This document shows positions 39,636 through 50,669 of a stretch of 51,108 nt of DNA, piece after piece (positions within the stretch are counted from its first letter, which is position 1; each line of letters opens with the position of its first letter). The stretch spans positions 1 through 51,108 of the forward strand of contig CAMFHP010000054.1 of assembly GCA_945952225.1 (NCBI GenBank), read 5' to 3'. The notes under the pieces were generated by a model that saw only the letters and a program-made list of their open reading frames with translations, made no database searches and was not told where the DNA came from. A program made the translations under genes and the position numbers. Source of the DNA: an uncultured Myxococcaceae bacterium. GTDB lineage: Bacteria; Myxococcota_A; Polyangia; Polyangiales; Ga0077539.

Positions 39636-40562
39636 ATGGCCGCACGGTACGCGAGCGCGACGATGACCCCCGCAGCCACCCGACGCCCCCTGCACGCCAT
39701 CGAGGTCCCACCGAGGGCCTGTCTGCGCGTGTGCGAGGGCGGCGCGGCGGGCCTTGAATCCAGGGACTTCGTCGCGGTCGACACCGAGACCACGGGGCTC
39801 CCCTGGCACGCGCGGCTCGTCGAGCTCGGGGCCGTGCGCTTCCGCGGCGACACGGTGCTCGCCCGCTGGCGCACGCTGGTGAACCCGCAGCGCCCCCTCG
39901 ACGCGCGGGTCACGGCCATTCACGGCATCACCGACGCCATGGTGGCCGACGCGCCCGATGCGCCCGCGGCCCTGCGCACCCTCGCGCGCTTCTGTGAGGG
40001 CGCCACGCTCCTCGCCCACAACGCGCCCTTCGACCGGGACATCCTCGCCGCCGAGTGGGCCCGCACGGGAGAGGCCCCGCCCGCGCTCCCGATGCTCTGC
40101 ACGCTGAAGCTCTCGCGGCGCTTCATCGACGACTCGCCGCGGCACGGCCTCGCGGCCCTCGCGGCGCACCTCGCGCTGCCCGTGGAGTCTCCGCACCGCG
40201 CCCTCGCCGACGCGGAACAGACCCGGAGGCTCTTTCGGGCGTGCCTCGCGCGCATGGGGGCGGGTGCCGACCTGGCCACGCTCTGCGCGGTCGCGGGTGA
40301 TGAGGGCGTTCCCTATGCGTTGCAGGGCGTGGTGCGACGGGCGCGCGACCTGCCCGAAGCCCTGCGTGTGTTGCGAAGGGCGAAGGCGCGAGGCGAGGCC
40401 GTGACCCTCACGGTCACCGCGGGCGACGGGGTGGAGACGATCACGGGCGTTCCGCGGGTGCTGCTCGCGCGGGGGCGCGATGGGGCCGTCGATCTGGCCG
40501 TCGAGGGGAGGGGCGTGCAGACCGTGGGCTTCGAGTCCATCGCGCGGGTGCAGACGGGGTAG
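39636..40562 (+). CDS. DEDD-family 3'-5' exonuclease (DnaQ-like)
   Basis: A protein of about 308 residues (ATG 39636; 39663 is an alternative). It has Exo I VAVDTETTGLPWHARLVELG, HGITDAM, Exo II LLAHNAPFDRDIL and Exo III SPHRALADAEQTRRLF, as in polymerase III epsilon subunits. The last about 110 residues form a separate beta-rich domain (ITGVPRVLLARGRDGAV). DnaQ-like proteins with such tails act in proofreading or repair; the tail may be a regulatory unit. The 3' end is five bases before an in-frame GTG of the next gene and 35 before the chosen start. Confidence 0.85.
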   Translation: MAARYASATMTPAATRRPLHAIEVPPRACLRVCEGGAAGLESRDFVAVDTETTGLPWHARLVELGAVRFRGDTVLARWRTLVNPQRPLDARVTAIHGITDAMVADAPDAPAALRTLARFCEGATLLAHNAPFDRDILAAEWARTGEAPPALPMLCTLKLSRRFIDDSPRHGLAALAAHLALPVESPHRALADAEQTRRLFRACLARMGAGADLATLCAVAGDEGVPYALQGVVRRARDLPEALRVLRRAKARGEAVTLTVTAGDGVETITGVPRVLLARGRDGAVDLAVEGRGVQTVGFESIARVQTG

Positions 40563-40596
40563 ATCCGTGCGATACGGGGCGCCGGGTCGTCGCGCC

Positions 40597-42276
40597 GTGT
40601 TGGTCAACCTGCTTCGCTTCGTCGCCCTGATCGGCGGGCTCGTGTTCGTGCACGAGCTCGGTCACTTCGCGTGGGCGAAGATCTTCAACGTGAAGGTGCT
40701 GAAGTTCTCGCTGGGCTTCGGCCCGCGGCTCTTCGGGTACCGACACCAGGAGACCGACTACTGCGTGTCGATGATCCCCCTCGGGGGCTTCGTGAAGATG
40801 CTCGGCGAAGACCCGAGCGATCGCATCGCGCCCGAAGACGTGCCCCGGTCGTTTCACCGTCAGGCGCTCTGGAAGCGCTTCGTGATCGTGCTCGCGGGGC
40901 CGCTCATGTCGCTGCTGTTCCCCGTGGCGCTGTACTTCACGGTGTTCATCGGACAGACGGACCTCACGCCGCCGGTGATCGGCACCGTGGTGGCGGGCTT
41001 TCCCGCCGAGGGACGGCTGCTGCCCGGTGACCGCGTGCTCGCCATCGACGGCGTGAGCCTCGGGTCGTTTCAAGAGGTGCGCGACCAGGTGGCCGCCGCG
41101 CCGGGACGTGAGCTTCGCTTCGACGTGGAGCGCGACGGACAGCCCATGACCGTGCGCGTGACCCCCGAAGCGCTGCGCCTCGAACGCGCGCTCGACATCG
41201 TGGAGACCGTGGGCCGCGCGGGCATCTCCGCGGGCTATGCGCTGCCGGTCATCGGGGTTCGCGGAGGCACGGTGCCGGCCTCCGTCGCGGGGCTGCGGAC
41301 CTTCGATCTGGTGACCATGTACGCGGGCAATCCCGTGCGCCGCTGGATCGATCTCGACCGCGCGCTCCAGGCGAGCCGCGGGGCCACGGTGCCCGTGGGG
41401 TTTCTCCGCCCGCGGGTGGTGCGCGAAGCGGCGGGCGGGCTCTGCGAGCTCGAAGTGTTCGACCCGGGGCTCGCGCAGATCACCCCGGAGCCGGGCACGG
41501 GCGAGGTGCTCCGTCGCACGGGCATCGAGAGCGCGGACCTCTACGTGGCCGACGTGTCGCCCGACTCGCCCGAGTACCAGATGGGGCTGCGTCGCGGGGC
41601 GCGCGTGGTGTCGGTCGACGGTCAGGCGCCCTCGTCGTGGGAGCGCTTCCACGAGCGCATCATGGCGGGCGGACGCGCGCTCCGTGAGCTGCGCTTTCTG
41701 ATGGAAGGCCGCGAGTCGCAGGGCTCGTTCTCGCTGCGCCCCACCACGTGGACCGACGAGTTCGGTCAGCGCTACGTGCGCCTCTCGTTCGACACGCGCC
41801 ACTGGGTGCCCACCGACGCCGACGCGCCCATCGAGAACCCGAAGCCCATCGCCTACGCGATGCGCAACTCGATCCGCGAGACCACCGAGGCCATGCGCTT
41901 TCTCAGCACGGGCATCGTGCGGGTGATCCAGGGCCGCGTGTCGATCCGCACGGTGGGCGGGCCCATCATGATCTACGACGTGAGCCGCAGCAGCGCGGCC
42001 GAGGGACCGTGGGGCTTCCTGTGGCTCATGGCCCTGGTGAGCATCAACCTCGGGCTCATCAACCTCCTGCCCATTCCGACGCTCGACGGAGGGCACCTGT
42101 TGTTCTTCGCCGTCGAGGCCGTGATCCGTCGGCCCGTGCCCCTGTGGATCCGTCAGACCGCGTCGGTGCTCGGCCTGCTCCTCGTGCTCGCCGTGATGCT
42201 CGTGGCCTTCAAGAACGACCTGCAGCGCAAGTTCGGGAACACGCAGCCCATCGTGGTGACCGCCGAACCGCGGTGA
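40597..42276 (+). CDS. rseP: Site-2 protease RseP-like intramembrane metalloprotease
   Basis: A 559-residue zinc metalloprotease. HELGH in the first membrane helix (VFVHELGHFAWAK) binds zinc with a distal NLLPIPTLDGGH motif. Two PDZ-like domains lie between, with PVIGTVVAGFPAEGRLLPGDRVLAID and ADLYVADVSPDSPEYQMGL. There are about four membrane segments. It cleaves membrane anti-sigma or signal proteins. GTG 40597 is preferred, since the membrane helix begins right after; GTG 40567 is possible. uppS and cdsA, frequent neighbours elsewhere, are 34 kb away here. Convergent with the next gene (nine bases between stops). Confidence 0.93.
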   Translation: MLVNLLRFVALIGGLVFVHELGHFAWAKIFNVKVLKFSLGFGPRLFGYRHQETDYCVSMIPLGGFVKMLGEDPSDRIAPEDVPRSFHRQALWKRFVIVLAGPLMSLLFPVALYFTVFIGQTDLTPPVIGTVVAGFPAEGRLLPGDRVLAIDGVSLGSFQEVRDQVAAAPGRELRFDVERDGQPMTVRVTPEALRLERALDIVETVGRAGISAGYALPVIGVRGGTVPASVAGLRTFDLVTMYAGNPVRRWIDLDRALQASRGATVPVGFLRPRVVREAAGGLCELEVFDPGLAQITPEPGTGEVLRRTGIESADLYVADVSPDSPEYQMGLRRGARVVSVDGQAPSSWERFHERIMAGGRALRELRFLMEGRESQGSFSLRPTTWTDEFGQRYVRLSFDTRHWVPTDADAPIENPKPIAYAMRNSIRETTEAMRFLSTGIVRVIQGRVSIRTVGGPIMIYDVSRSSAAEGPWGFLWLMALVSINLGLINLLPIPTLDGGHLLFFAVEAVIRRPVPLWIRQTASVLGLLLVLAVMLVAFKNDLQRKFGNTQPIVVTAEPR

Positions 42277-42285
42277 CAGACTACG

Positions 42286-44619
42286 TCACGGCACCGGGCC
42301 GCACGCGAGCCGCGCGAGCCGCGGTCCGTGCACGGTGCGGAACACCGTCGCGAAGGTTCCCGCGCGGCCCGAGAGCGGGAGCGTGTCGTCGGGGGAGGTG
42401 TCGGTGGGCGCCTCGGCCACCTCGCCGAGGGTGACGGTCTCGGTGCGCGGCGCGCCTTCGGGCGAGAGCATCCGCACGCGGAGCGAGGGCGAGCGCGCGT
42501 TGCCTGCGAGCCATACGGCGAGGGTTCCGCGGCCGTGGTCGGCGAGGGCTGCGAGGGTCACGGGATCGCGGTCGAGGGCGGCGCTGCGAACCGTTCCCTG
42601 CGCGACGTCGGCGACGGTGACCGTGGCGCCCGCGCGCGGGCCCATCACCAGCGCGTGGAGGGTGGTGCCGCGCCAGAACGACGAGAGCACGCGGTCGTCG
42701 CAGGTGCGCTGCGCGTCGGGCACGAGCGCGAGGGCCGCGGGCCAGCGCGCGTCGGTGTGGGCGGCGGGAGCGAGCGGGAGGTCGCGGAGGTCATGGCGCG
42801 AGGCCCATGCGCCGGGGAGGCACTCGCCTGCGCCGCGCGACCAGGTGGCGCCCCACGATCCGTCGGCGAGCGCGTCGAGGGTGCTGCGCGCGAAGCCCGC
42901 GAAGGGAACCACGTCGGGACGGGTCTCGGTGCGCGGTCCGTCTTCGAGCGTGTCGATGGCCGAGTGGATCACCACGGAGTGTGCGGGGCCGAACTCCACG
43001 TCGTCGTCGCGGGTGATGTCGGCGACCCACACGCGGTGTCGCGTGACGCTCGACGCGATGGCGAGCTCGGCGCCCTGCATCGCGCGGAGGAGCAGGTCTT
43101 CACCGGGCTCACCATCCTCGGAGGTGTCGCCCACGCGCAGGAGCATCACCGAGTTGCGCGCGCGTCCCACGATCACGGGCACGTCACCCGCGAACATCGT
43201 GAGCTCGGAGACGCCCTGCTGCACCGTGGTCTCCGCGGGCGCGAGGGTGGGCGCGGCGACGCTGGGGCCGAAGCTCACGAAGCGCACGACGGAGGTGCTC
43301 GCCTCGGGCGCCGCGTCGGTGAGCGCGAGCACGGCGCGCGTGTCGGTGGCCGCGAAGCCCGCGAGGCGGAGCGTGCGTTCGTTGGCGCGCGCGGGCAGCG
43401 CCACCGGACGCGCGGTGAGGGCGCACGGGGCCGAGGGTTCGAGCGCGAACACCCGCACGCCGTCGCGTCCTTCGGCGGCGAGGAGCGTGCGTGCGCCGAC
43501 GCGGACGAGACGCACGCGCGAGGTGGATGACACAGGCGGAAGCTCCACGCGCACCGACGCGCCGACGCGGGCCTGCGCCGGGTCGAACGCGCGCGCCACG
43601 AGGGCATCGCCGCTGCGCCAGGCGAGCACCGCGGGACATTCTCCGTCCATGGATCCGACGTCGTGGGGACCGGTCACGTCGGCGCCGTCGAAGACCCGCA
43701 CGGGGAGCTCGGCGCGCCATCCCTGCGGGCCGCCGGAGACCATGGAGGCCGCGAGGCCCTGCGCGTCGCGCCACAGCACCACGGCGCTGGAGGGGCCGAG
43801 GCGTGCGACGCGGGGAGAGCGTCCTTCGGCGCGTTCGCGGGTGAGCGTGAGGGTCGCGCGGGTGTCGGGGTGCGCGGGCGAGGCGTCGAGCACCGCGAGC
43901 TCGATGGTGGTGTGCGCGGGGCTGCGGTCGAAGGCGCGCGCGGTGTGCTCCTGGGCGACGAGCACGCTGTCGTCGGTGACGGCGAGCGCGGGGGCGGCGA
44001 AGGTGTCGGCGCGTCGCGGCGTCCACGGAGCGGACTCGTGCACGTCGCGGGCGTGGGCGCGCACGGTGGCGGCGCCTTCGCCTTCGCGCACGAGGGCGTG
44101 GAGCTGTCCGTCGCGCCACGCGAGGGCGAGCTGCGTGGGGCCCGTCGGGTGTGCGGAAGGGGCTTCGCTGCGAGGGAGCGCGCGCTCGCGCACGGTGCCC
44201 TGCGCGGTGAGGGTGTAGGCCGTGAGGGCGTGGCCGCGGGCGATGGCGAAGGTCGGTCCGTCGGGCGTGTCGACGAGGCCCGAGACGCTCTCGGCGGCGG
44301 GCGCGTCGAGGGTGGCGATCACCGCGGGCGCGCCCTCGTCGGGCACACGCACGGCGCGGACGCGGAGGGTGCCGTCGTTGCGTCCGGGCTTCGGTGCGGC
44401 CACGAGGGCCCACGAGGCGTTGGCGCTGCGGAGCACGGCGAGCGGACGGTCGACGGCGTCGGTGGTGACCGAGACCGTCGCGGTGACGTCGCAGCGTCCG
44501 GGGTCGGCACCGCGCGGAGCGGCGCCGCGCACGACGGCGAAGAAGGCCACGGCCGCGGCGGCGGAGACCACACCCGCGGACACGAGGAGCATCGGACGAG
44601 AGACGCGCGGACCTTCCAT
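42286..44619 (-). CDS. Large anchored extracytoplasmic protein of unknown function
   Basis: A 777-residue protein. An N-terminal hydrophobic helix (PMLLVSAGVVSAAAAVAFFAVV) is followed by repeated beta-rich blocks (WALVAAPKPG, PTFAIARGHAL, DSVLVAQEHT, SAVVLWRDAQG, LAVWLAGNA and similar), suggesting a propeller-like structure. No catalytic motif was seen. ATG 44619 begins the anchor helix. It is divergent from the Ser/Thr kinase gene, with 98 bp between, and could share regulation with it. The function is unknown. Confidence 0.75.
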   Translation of the reverse strand: MEGPRVSRPMLLVSAGVVSAAAAVAFFAVVRGAAPRGADPGRCDVTATVSVTTDAVDRPLAVLRSANASWALVAAPKPGRNDGTLRVRAVRVPDEGAPAVIATLDAPAAESVSGLVDTPDGPTFAIARGHALTAYTLTAQGTVRERALPRSEAPSAHPTGPTQLALAWRDGQLHALVREGEGAATVRAHARDVHESAPWTPRRADTFAAPALAVTDDSVLVAQEHTARAFDRSPAHTTIELAVLDASPAHPDTRATLTLTRERAEGRSPRVARLGPSSAVVLWRDAQGLAASMVSGGPQGWRAELPVRVFDGADVTGPHDVGSMDGECPAVLAWRSGDALVARAFDPAQARVGASVRVELPPVSSTSRVRLVRVGARTLLAAEGRDGVRVFALEPSAPCALTARPVALPARANERTLRLAGFAATDTRAVLALTDAAPEASTSVVRFVSFGPSVAAPTLAPAETTVQQGVSELTMFAGDVPVIVGRARNSVMLLRVGDTSEDGEPGEDLLLRAMQGAELAIASSVTRHRVWVADITRDDDVEFGPAHSVVIHSAIDTLEDGPRTETRPDVVPFAGFARSTLDALADGSWGATWSRGAGECLPGAWASRHDLRDLPLAPAAHTDARWPAALALVPDAQRTCDDRVLSSFWRGTTLHALVMGPRAGATVTVADVAQGTVRSAALDRDPVTLAALADHGRGTLAVWLAGNARSPSLRVRMLSPEGAPRTETVTLGEVAEAPTDTSPDDTLPLSGRAGTFATVFRTVHGPRLARLACGPVP

Positions 44620-44717
44620 GGCTGTGATTGCGGCTCCTGCGAAACGCGCTCGCGTGGCGCGGCAACCGCTGTATCCTCGCGGTCCGTCGAAGGCAACACG
44701 CACGTAGAGGACGCAAC

Positions 44718-47468
44718 GTGACGGTCGAGACACCACTGCTCTTCGGGCGCTACCAGCTCATGGAGAGGGTCGCGCGCGGAGGGATGGCCGAGGTCTTCAA
44801 GGCGAAGAGCCACGGCGTCGAGGGCTTCGAAAAGGTGGTGGTGCTCAAGCGCATCCTGCCCGAGCTCGCGGAGAACCAGCAGTTCGTCGAGATGTTTCTC
44901 AACGAGGCGCGGCTCTCGGTGGCGCTCTCGCACGCCAACATCGTGCAGGTGTTCGACCTCGGTCGCGAGGAGGACACCTACTTCATCGCGATGGAGTACG
45001 TCGCGGGCATGGACCTCGGCCAGGCCGTGCGCACCTGCCGCCGCGCCAACGCGCCGTGCCCCGTGGACCTCTGCGTGTACATCGGCTGCGAGGTGGCGCG
45101 CGCGCTCGACTACGCGCACCGACGCAAAGACGCCTCGGGCCGTCCGCTCGGGATCGTGCACCGGGATATCTCTCCGCAGAACGTGCTGCTCTCGTACGAG
45201 GGCGAGGTGAAGGTCACCGACTTCGGCATCGCGAAGGCGCGGTCGACGGTGGAGTCCGCGGGCGCCGTGCTCGGCAAGCACGCGTACATGGCCCCGGAGC
45301 AGGCCGAGGGGCGCGCGGTCGACGCGCGGGCCGACGTGTACTCCCTCGGGGTGACGCTCTACGAGGTGCTCGCGGGTCGCAATCCCTTCTTCGCGCAGAC
45401 CGCCGACGAGATGCGCCGCAAGGCCCTCTCGGGCGAGCGAAAGCCTCTGCGTGAGGTGCGCAACGACGTTCCGCCCGCGCTGTTGGAGCTCATCGACCGC
45501 GCGCTCTCTCGCGACCCCGCGGAGCGCCCTGCGACGGCCGCGCGGATGTACGAAGAGCTCGCCGCGGTGCTCCACTCGCTCGGTCGCCGCGTGGGGCCGC
45601 GCGACCTCGCCGACTGGCTCCAGAACCTCCGCGCGTTGCAGAGCGCGAACGCCACCGACGACGGCCGCCCCTCGATCGTGACGGGCCTGGAGCCCGTGAG
45701 CACCGTGGCCGCGCGCACGCCCGTGGTGACCTCGCACGACGAGGAGCGCGACGTGACCTTTCTCGCGCTCACCCTCCACGCGGAAGAGAGCGTCGCGGCC
45801 GAGGTGCTCGTGCCCCTGGCGCACGTCATCGCGCGGCACGGCGGCGTCGAGGTCGAGCGCGAGGGCGCGGGCCTCGTGGCGGTGTTCGGCATCGAGCAGG
45901 CCGACGGGCGCGACACCTTCACGGCCACCTCGCTGGCGCTGAAGCTCCACGCGGCGGCGCTGCGCGCGGCGCAGGCGAAGGAGGCCATCGCGACGGTGAG
46001 CGCGTCGGTGCACCCTGCGCGGCTGACCCTGCGCGGCGATGGGAACCCCATTCGCGACGGGCGCTTCGAAGAGGCCCTCGGCGTGGTGCGCTCGCTGGTG
46101 CAGGCCGCGCGCAACCGGGTGCTCGCGAGCGGTGCGGTGGCCGCCGCGGGGGTCGACCATTTCGAGTGCGTCTCGCTCGCCGAGGGGGTGTCGCTCGTGA
46201 AGGGCGAGCTCGCGCCCGCGCGGCGTCGCGTGGCCGGGCGGAGAGACCTCTTCCGTCTGTTCGGCGAGCTGCTCGCGAAGGCCGCGAACGAGGGCGCGCA
46301 GGTGGTGAGCGTCACGGGCGCGCCGGGCATCGGCAAGACGCGCTTTCTCGAAGAGGTGGTCTACCGGCTCAAGAAGATGGGCCATCCCGTGATGTGGGTG
46401 AGCGCGCGGTGTCTCTTTCACGACCGCGAGGTGCCCATGGCCGCGCTGCAGGCGATGCTGCGCGCGGTGCTCGGCGTCGACGAGACCGACCCCGAGTCGG
46501 TGGTGCGCGAGCGCGCGGGGCGGCTGCGTGACTATAAGCTCACGCCCGATGAGCTCGTGGCCGTGGGGTCGCTCCTCGGGGTGGTGACGGCGAGCGGGGC
46601 GGCGAGCGCGACGACGGCGCGGGTGCTGCGCACGGCGTTGCAGAAGGTGTTCGCGGGCGCGGCCTCGGGGCAGGTGACGGTCTTCGCGTGGGACTGCGCC
46701 GAGCACATGGACGACCCGACCCGCGCGCGGGTGATGGACCTCCTCGCGGACCTCACGCGCTCGCCCGTGCTGCTGCTCGTGGCGGGGCGTCCGGGGCGCG
46801 CGTGGCCGTGGGCGTCGCAGCCGTCGCACCATCGCATCTCGCTCGGTCCCCTCGACCGCGAGGAGCTCGAGACGCTGGTGGCCCTGCGCCTCGGCAACGT
46901 GGCCCCGCCGGTGGCCCTCGTCGATGACCTCGAAGCGCGCTGCGCGGGCAACGCATTCTTCGTCGAGGAGTACCTCAAGGCCTGGCAGGCGAGCGGCGTG
47001 GTGGCGGTGCGCGGGGGCGTGGCGAAGTTCACGGCGCCCTCGCACGTCGAGCCGCCTCGCACGGTGCGCGGGCTCGTGGCGAGCGGCGTGTCGCACCTCA
47101 CGGCGGTGGAGCGTCGGCTCCTTCAGGTGGCCTCGGTGTTCGGCATGCGCGCGCACGACGACCAGCTCCGCGAGGCGTCGGAGCTCGACGCGGCGACGTT
47201 CCAGTCGGCGCACGAGGCGCTGGTGGGCTACGGGGTGCTCGAAGCCGCGGCGCCGCACGAGACCCGCTTCACGAGCGAGCTCCTCCACGACGTGCTCTAC
47301 GAAGCCCTCACGCCTGCGGTGCGAGCGGGGCTCCATCGGGCGGTGGGCGAGGCCCTCGAAGCGCACGCCGACGGGCACCTCCCGATGCTGGCCGAGCGCA
47401 TCGCGCATCACTACCGTCAGGCCGGGGAGAAGGCCCGCGCCGAGGCCGTGCTCGCGAAGGCGAAGTAG
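44718..47468 (+). CDS. Ser/Thr protein kinase fused to cyclase-like and AAA-type ATPase domains
   Basis: A 916-residue protein. The kinase domain (about 10-275) has VARGGMAEVFKAK, VVVLKRI, HRDISPQNVLL, DFGIAKA and MAPEQAEG. A degenerate nucleotide-cyclase-like region (about 350-500, DVTFLALTLHAEESVA) follows and lacks the usual catalytic Asp residues. The third part has a P-loop GAPGIGKTRFLEEV and winged-helix-like regions, as in large signalling ATPases. It probably phosphorylates regulators, possibly FHA proteins like those at 33-36 kb. GTG 44718 has AGAGG seven bases upstream. Confidence 0.92.
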   Translation: MTVETPLLFGRYQLMERVARGGMAEVFKAKSHGVEGFEKVVVLKRILPELAENQQFVEMFLNEARLSVALSHANIVQVFDLGREEDTYFIAMEYVAGMDLGQAVRTCRRANAPCPVDLCVYIGCEVARALDYAHRRKDASGRPLGIVHRDISPQNVLLSYEGEVKVTDFGIAKARSTVESAGAVLGKHAYMAPEQAEGRAVDARADVYSLGVTLYEVLAGRNPFFAQTADEMRRKALSGERKPLREVRNDVPPALLELIDRALSRDPAERPATAARMYEELAAVLHSLGRRVGPRDLADWLQNLRALQSANATDDGRPSIVTGLEPVSTVAARTPVVTSHDEERDVTFLALTLHAEESVAAEVLVPLAHVIARHGGVEVEREGAGLVAVFGIEQADGRDTFTATSLALKLHAAALRAAQAKEAIATVSASVHPARLTLRGDGNPIRDGRFEEALGVVRSLVQAARNRVLASGAVAAAGVDHFECVSLAEGVSLVKGELAPARRRVAGRRDLFRLFGELLAKAANEGAQVVSVTGAPGIGKTRFLEEVVYRLKKMGHPVMWVSARCLFHDREVPMAALQAMLRAVLGVDETDPESVVRERAGRLRDYKLTPDELVAVGSLLGVVTASGAASATTARVLRTALQKVFAGAASGQVTVFAWDCAEHMDDPTRARVMDLLADLTRSPVLLLVAGRPGRAWPWASQPSHHRISLGPLDREELETLVALRLGNVAPPVALVDDLEARCAGNAFFVEEYLKAWQASGVVAVRGGVAKFTAPSHVEPPRTVRGLVASGVSHLTAVERRLLQVASVFGMRAHDDQLREASELDAATFQSAHEALVGYGVLEAAAPHETRFTSELLHDVLYEALTPAVRAGLHRAVGEALEAHADGHLPMLAERIAHHYRQAGEKARAEAVLAKAK

Positions 47469-47547
47469 CCACCGCGGGTGTGAGGATCGTCACGGGAATG
47501 TCTGCGCGCAGCGGTTGCGCCCTGCCGGGTCGTGGTGCGGGCGCGTA

Positions 47548-47577
47548 TTGACCCCGCGCGCACCGAGGGACTAACAC
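47548..47577 (+). promoter_or_regulatory. Possible gcvP promoter
   Basis: TTGACC (47548-47553), 18-bp spacer and TAACAC (47572-47577), 46 bases before the gcvP ATG. The -10 match is weak. Confidence 0.35.
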
Positions 47578-47623
47578 CTCGCGCAGTCTCGACCCGGATC
47601 ATTTCTCCCTCGTGAGGAAACGC

Positions 47624-50542
47624 ATGCACGCCAAGGAAGCCACGTCGCTGCTCGACGTCTCGGATACGTTCGCCCGACGCCACATCGGCCCCGGAGACCG
47701 CGACACCGCGGAGATGCTCTCGACGCTCGGGGTGTCGTCGCTCGATGCGCTCATCGACGAGACCGTGCCCGCGTCGATCCGTCTGGGGCGCGCGCTGGCG
47801 ATCGGCGGCGCGACGGCTCGCGGCGAGTCGGAGCTGCTCGGCGAGCTCCGCGCGATCGCCCGTGAAAACAAGGTGTTTCGCTCGTTCCTGGGCCTCGGGT
47901 ACCACAACACCATCGTGCCCGCGGTGATCCAGCGGAACATCCTCGAGAACCCCGGCTGGTACACGCAGTACACCCCGTATCAGGCCGAGATCTCGCAGGG
48001 CCGCCTCGAAGCGCTGCTGAACTTCCAGACCGTGGTGAGCGACCTCACGGGCCTCCCCCTCGCGGGCGCGTCGCTGCTCGACGAGGCCACCGCCGCGGCC
48101 GAAGCGATGGCCATGTGCCTCTCGATCGCGGGGGGCGTCGACCAGCCCCGTCGGGTGTTCTTCGCCGCCGACGACTGCCACCCGCAGACCCTCGCGGTGG
48201 TGCGCACGCGCGCCGAGTCGCTCGGGGTGGAGTTCCGCGTGGGCGACCACGCCGCGATGCGCGCGGCCCTCGACGGCACGCTCTGCGGTGTGCTGGTGCA
48301 GTACCCCGCCACCGACGGACGCGTCGAAGACCTCCGCGACCTCGCCGAGAAGGTCCACGCGGCGGGCGCGCAGGTCGTCGCCGCGACCGATCTCCTCGCC
48401 CTCACGCTGCTCGTTCCGCCCGGTGAGTGGGGCGCCGACGTGGCCGTGGGCAACAGCCAGCGCTTCGGCGTGCCCATGGGCTTCGGCGGACCGCACGCGG
48501 GCTTCATCGCCACGCGCGCCGAGCACGCCCGCCGCATGCCCGGACGCATCATCGGCGTGTCGCGCGACGTGCACGGCAACACCGCGTACCGCATGGCGAT
48601 CCAGACGCGCGAGCAGCACATCCGCCGCGAGAAGGCCACGAGCAACATCTGCACGGCGCAGGCGCTCCTCGCGATCATGGCGGGGCTCTACGCGGTCTAT
48701 CACGGCCCCGAGGGGCTCACGCGCATCGCGTCGCGCGTGCACGCCTACGCCGCGGTGTTCGCCGAGGGCGCGCGTCGCCTCGGGCACTCGCTCGCGTCGG
48801 CGACCTTCTTCGACACGGTGCGCGTGCGCGTGGCGAACGGCGACGCGAAGGCCGTGCTCTCCGCGGCGCTCGCGCGGGGCATCAACCTCCGTGACTTCGG
48901 CGACGGCTCCGTGGGCGTGGCCTTCGACGAGGTGACCTCGCGCGCCGACCTCGCGGACCTCTTCGCGTGCTTCAACCTCGCGGGCTCGCACGGCGCGGTG
49001 CCCTTCACGGCCGACGCGCTGCTGACCGAGATCGACGTGGCGCTCCCCGCGGGCTTCGCGCGCACGAGCCCGTTCCTCGCGCACCCGGTGTTTCACCACT
49101 ACCGCAGCGAGACCGAGCTGCTGCGGTACATCAACAAGCTCCGCAACCGCGACCTCTCGCTCGCGCACTCGATGATCCCCCTCGGGTCGTGCACGATGAA
49201 GCTCAACGCCACGGTGGAGATGCTCCCGGTGACGTGGCCCGAGTTCGGCGCGCTGCACCCCTTCGCGCCCGCGGAGCAGTCGCGCGGCTACGCGAAGCTC
49301 TTCGCCGACCTCGAAGCGTGGCTCGCGGAGATCACGGGCTTCGCGGCGGTGAGCCTCCAGCCCAACGCGGGCTCGCAGGGCGAGTACACGGGGCTCATGG
49401 TGATCCGCGCGTACCACCAGAGCCGCGGGGATCATCACCGCAACGTGTGCCTCATCCCCGACTCGGCGCACGGCACCAACCCCGCGAGCGCGGCCATCGC
49501 GGGCATGCGCGTGGTGCCCGTGAAGTGCGACGCGCTCGGCAACATCGACCTCGGCGACCTCAAGAAGCAGGCGGCGGCCCACGCCCACGACCTCTCGTGC
49601 GTGATGGTCACGTACCCCTCGACGCACGGCGTGTTCGAAGAGGGCATCCGCGAGCTCTGCGAGGTGGTGCACGCGCACGGCGGCCAGGTCTACATGGACG
49701 GCGCCAACCTCAACGCCCAGGTGGGCCTCTGCCGCCCCGGCGACATCGGCGCCGACGTGTGCCACGTCAATCTCCACAAGACCTTCGCCATTCCGCACGG
49801 CGGCGGCGGTCCGGGCATGGGGCCCATCGGCGTGGCGGCGCACCTCGCGCCCTTCCTCCCGACGCACCCGGTGTCGGCGCCCACGTCGGCGGGCGCGCAC
49901 GCCATCGGACCGGTGTCGGCGGCGCCCTATGGCAGCGCGTCGATCCTCACGATCTCGTGGGTGTACATCGCGCTCCTCGGCGGTGAGGGGCTCCGGCGCG
50001 CGACGCAGGTGGCGATCCTCAACGCGAACTACATGGCGAAGCGCCTCGGCGCCCACTACCCGGTGCTCTACACGGGCGCGAAGGGGCGCGTGGCGCATGA
50101 GTTCATCCTCGACCTCCGGCCCTTCGAGAAGGCCTCGGGCGTGAAGGCCGAAGACGTCGCCAAGCGGCTCATGGACTACGGCTTCCACGCGCCGACGATG
50201 TCGTTCCCCGTGGCGGGCACGCTGATGATCGAGCCCACGGAGAGCGAGTCGAAGGCCGAGCTCGACCGCCTGTGCGACGCGCTCATCGCGATTCGCGACG
50301 AGATCCGCGCGATCGAAGAGGGACGCGCCGACCGCAACGACAATCCCCTCAAGAACGCGCCGCACACCGCCGCCTCGCTCGCCGGCGAGTGGAAGCACGC
50401 GTACTCCCGCGAGCAGGCCGCGTACCCCGCGCCGTGGCTCCGCGACTCGAAGTTCTGGCCCTACGTGGGACGCATCGACAACCCCTGGGGAGACCGCAAT
50501 CTCTTCTGCACCTGCGCGCCCATGAGCGAGTACGCGGTGTGA
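47624..50542 (+). CDS. gcvP: Glycine dehydrogenase (decarboxylating), single-chain P protein
   Basis: A 972-residue PLP enzyme, both halves fused as in most Proteobacteria. It starts with [17 protein letters not shown] and has [32 protein letters not shown], and the PLP-lysine segment [20 protein letters not shown] (Lys719). It decarboxylates glycine and passes the aminomethyl group to H protein. ATG 47624 has GAGGAAA just upstream; a GTG four codons earlier is less likely. gcvT is at 4 kb; gcvH is not in the window. Confidence 0.97.
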   Translation: MHAKEATSLLDVSDTFARRHIGPGDRDTAEMLSTLGVSSLDALIDETVPASIRLGRALAIGGATARGESELLGELRAIARENKVFRSFLGLGYHNTIVPAVIQRNILENPGWYTQYTPYQAEISQGRLEALLNFQTVVSDLTGLPLAGASLLDEATAAAEAMAMCLSIAGGVDQPRRVFFAADDCHPQTLAVVRTRAESLGVEFRVGDHAAMRAALDGTLCGVLVQYPATDGRVEDLRDLAEKVHAAGAQVVAATDLLALTLLVPPGEWGADVAVGNSQRFGVPMGFGGPHAGFIATRAEHARRMPGRIIGVSRDVHGNTAYRMAIQTREQHIRREKATSNICTAQALLAIMAGLYAVYHGPEGLTRIASRVHAYAAVFAEGARRLGHSLASATFFDTVRVRVANGDAKAVLSAALARGINLRDFGDGSVGVAFDEVTSRADLADLFACFNLAGSHGAVPFTADALLTEIDVALPAGFARTSPFLAHPVFHHYRSETELLRYINKLRNRDLSLAHSMIPLGSCTMKLNATVEMLPVTWPEFGALHPFAPAEQSRGYAKLFADLEAWLAEITGFAAVSLQPNAGSQGEYTGLMVIRAYHQSRGDHHRNVCLIPDSAHGTNPASAAIAGMRVVPVKCDALGNIDLGDLKKQAAAHAHDLSCVMVTYPSTHGVFEEGIRELCEVVHAHGGQVYMDGANLNAQVGLCRPGDIGADVCHVNLHKTFAIPHGGGGPGMGPIGVAAHLAPFLPTHPVSAPTSAGAHAIGPVSAAPYGSASILTISWVYIALLGGEGLRRATQVAILNANYMAKRLGAHYPVLYTGAKGRVAHEFILDLRPFEKASGVKAEDVAKRLMDYGFHAPTMSFPVAGTLMIEPTESESKAELDRLCDALIAIRDEIRAIEEGRADRNDNPLKNAPHTAASLAGEWKHAYSREQAAYPAPWLRDSKFWPYVGRIDNPWGDRNLFCTCAPMSEYAV

Positions 50543-50669
50543 CAGAGAATGTCTGACTGATCCGAGGGAGGGCTCCGCGTGCGAGAGACGGCGCGCGGGG
50601 CCCTTCGGCGTTTCAGGGGGTGATGCGGAGAGGCGGCGAGGCGGAGGCGACGGCGCGAACCGTCGCGGA

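Noticed and set aside
44319-47411. 1,030-codon minus-strand frame opposite the kinase
   Set aside because: Composition is that of an antisense shadow and the kinase motifs on the plus strand are unambiguous.
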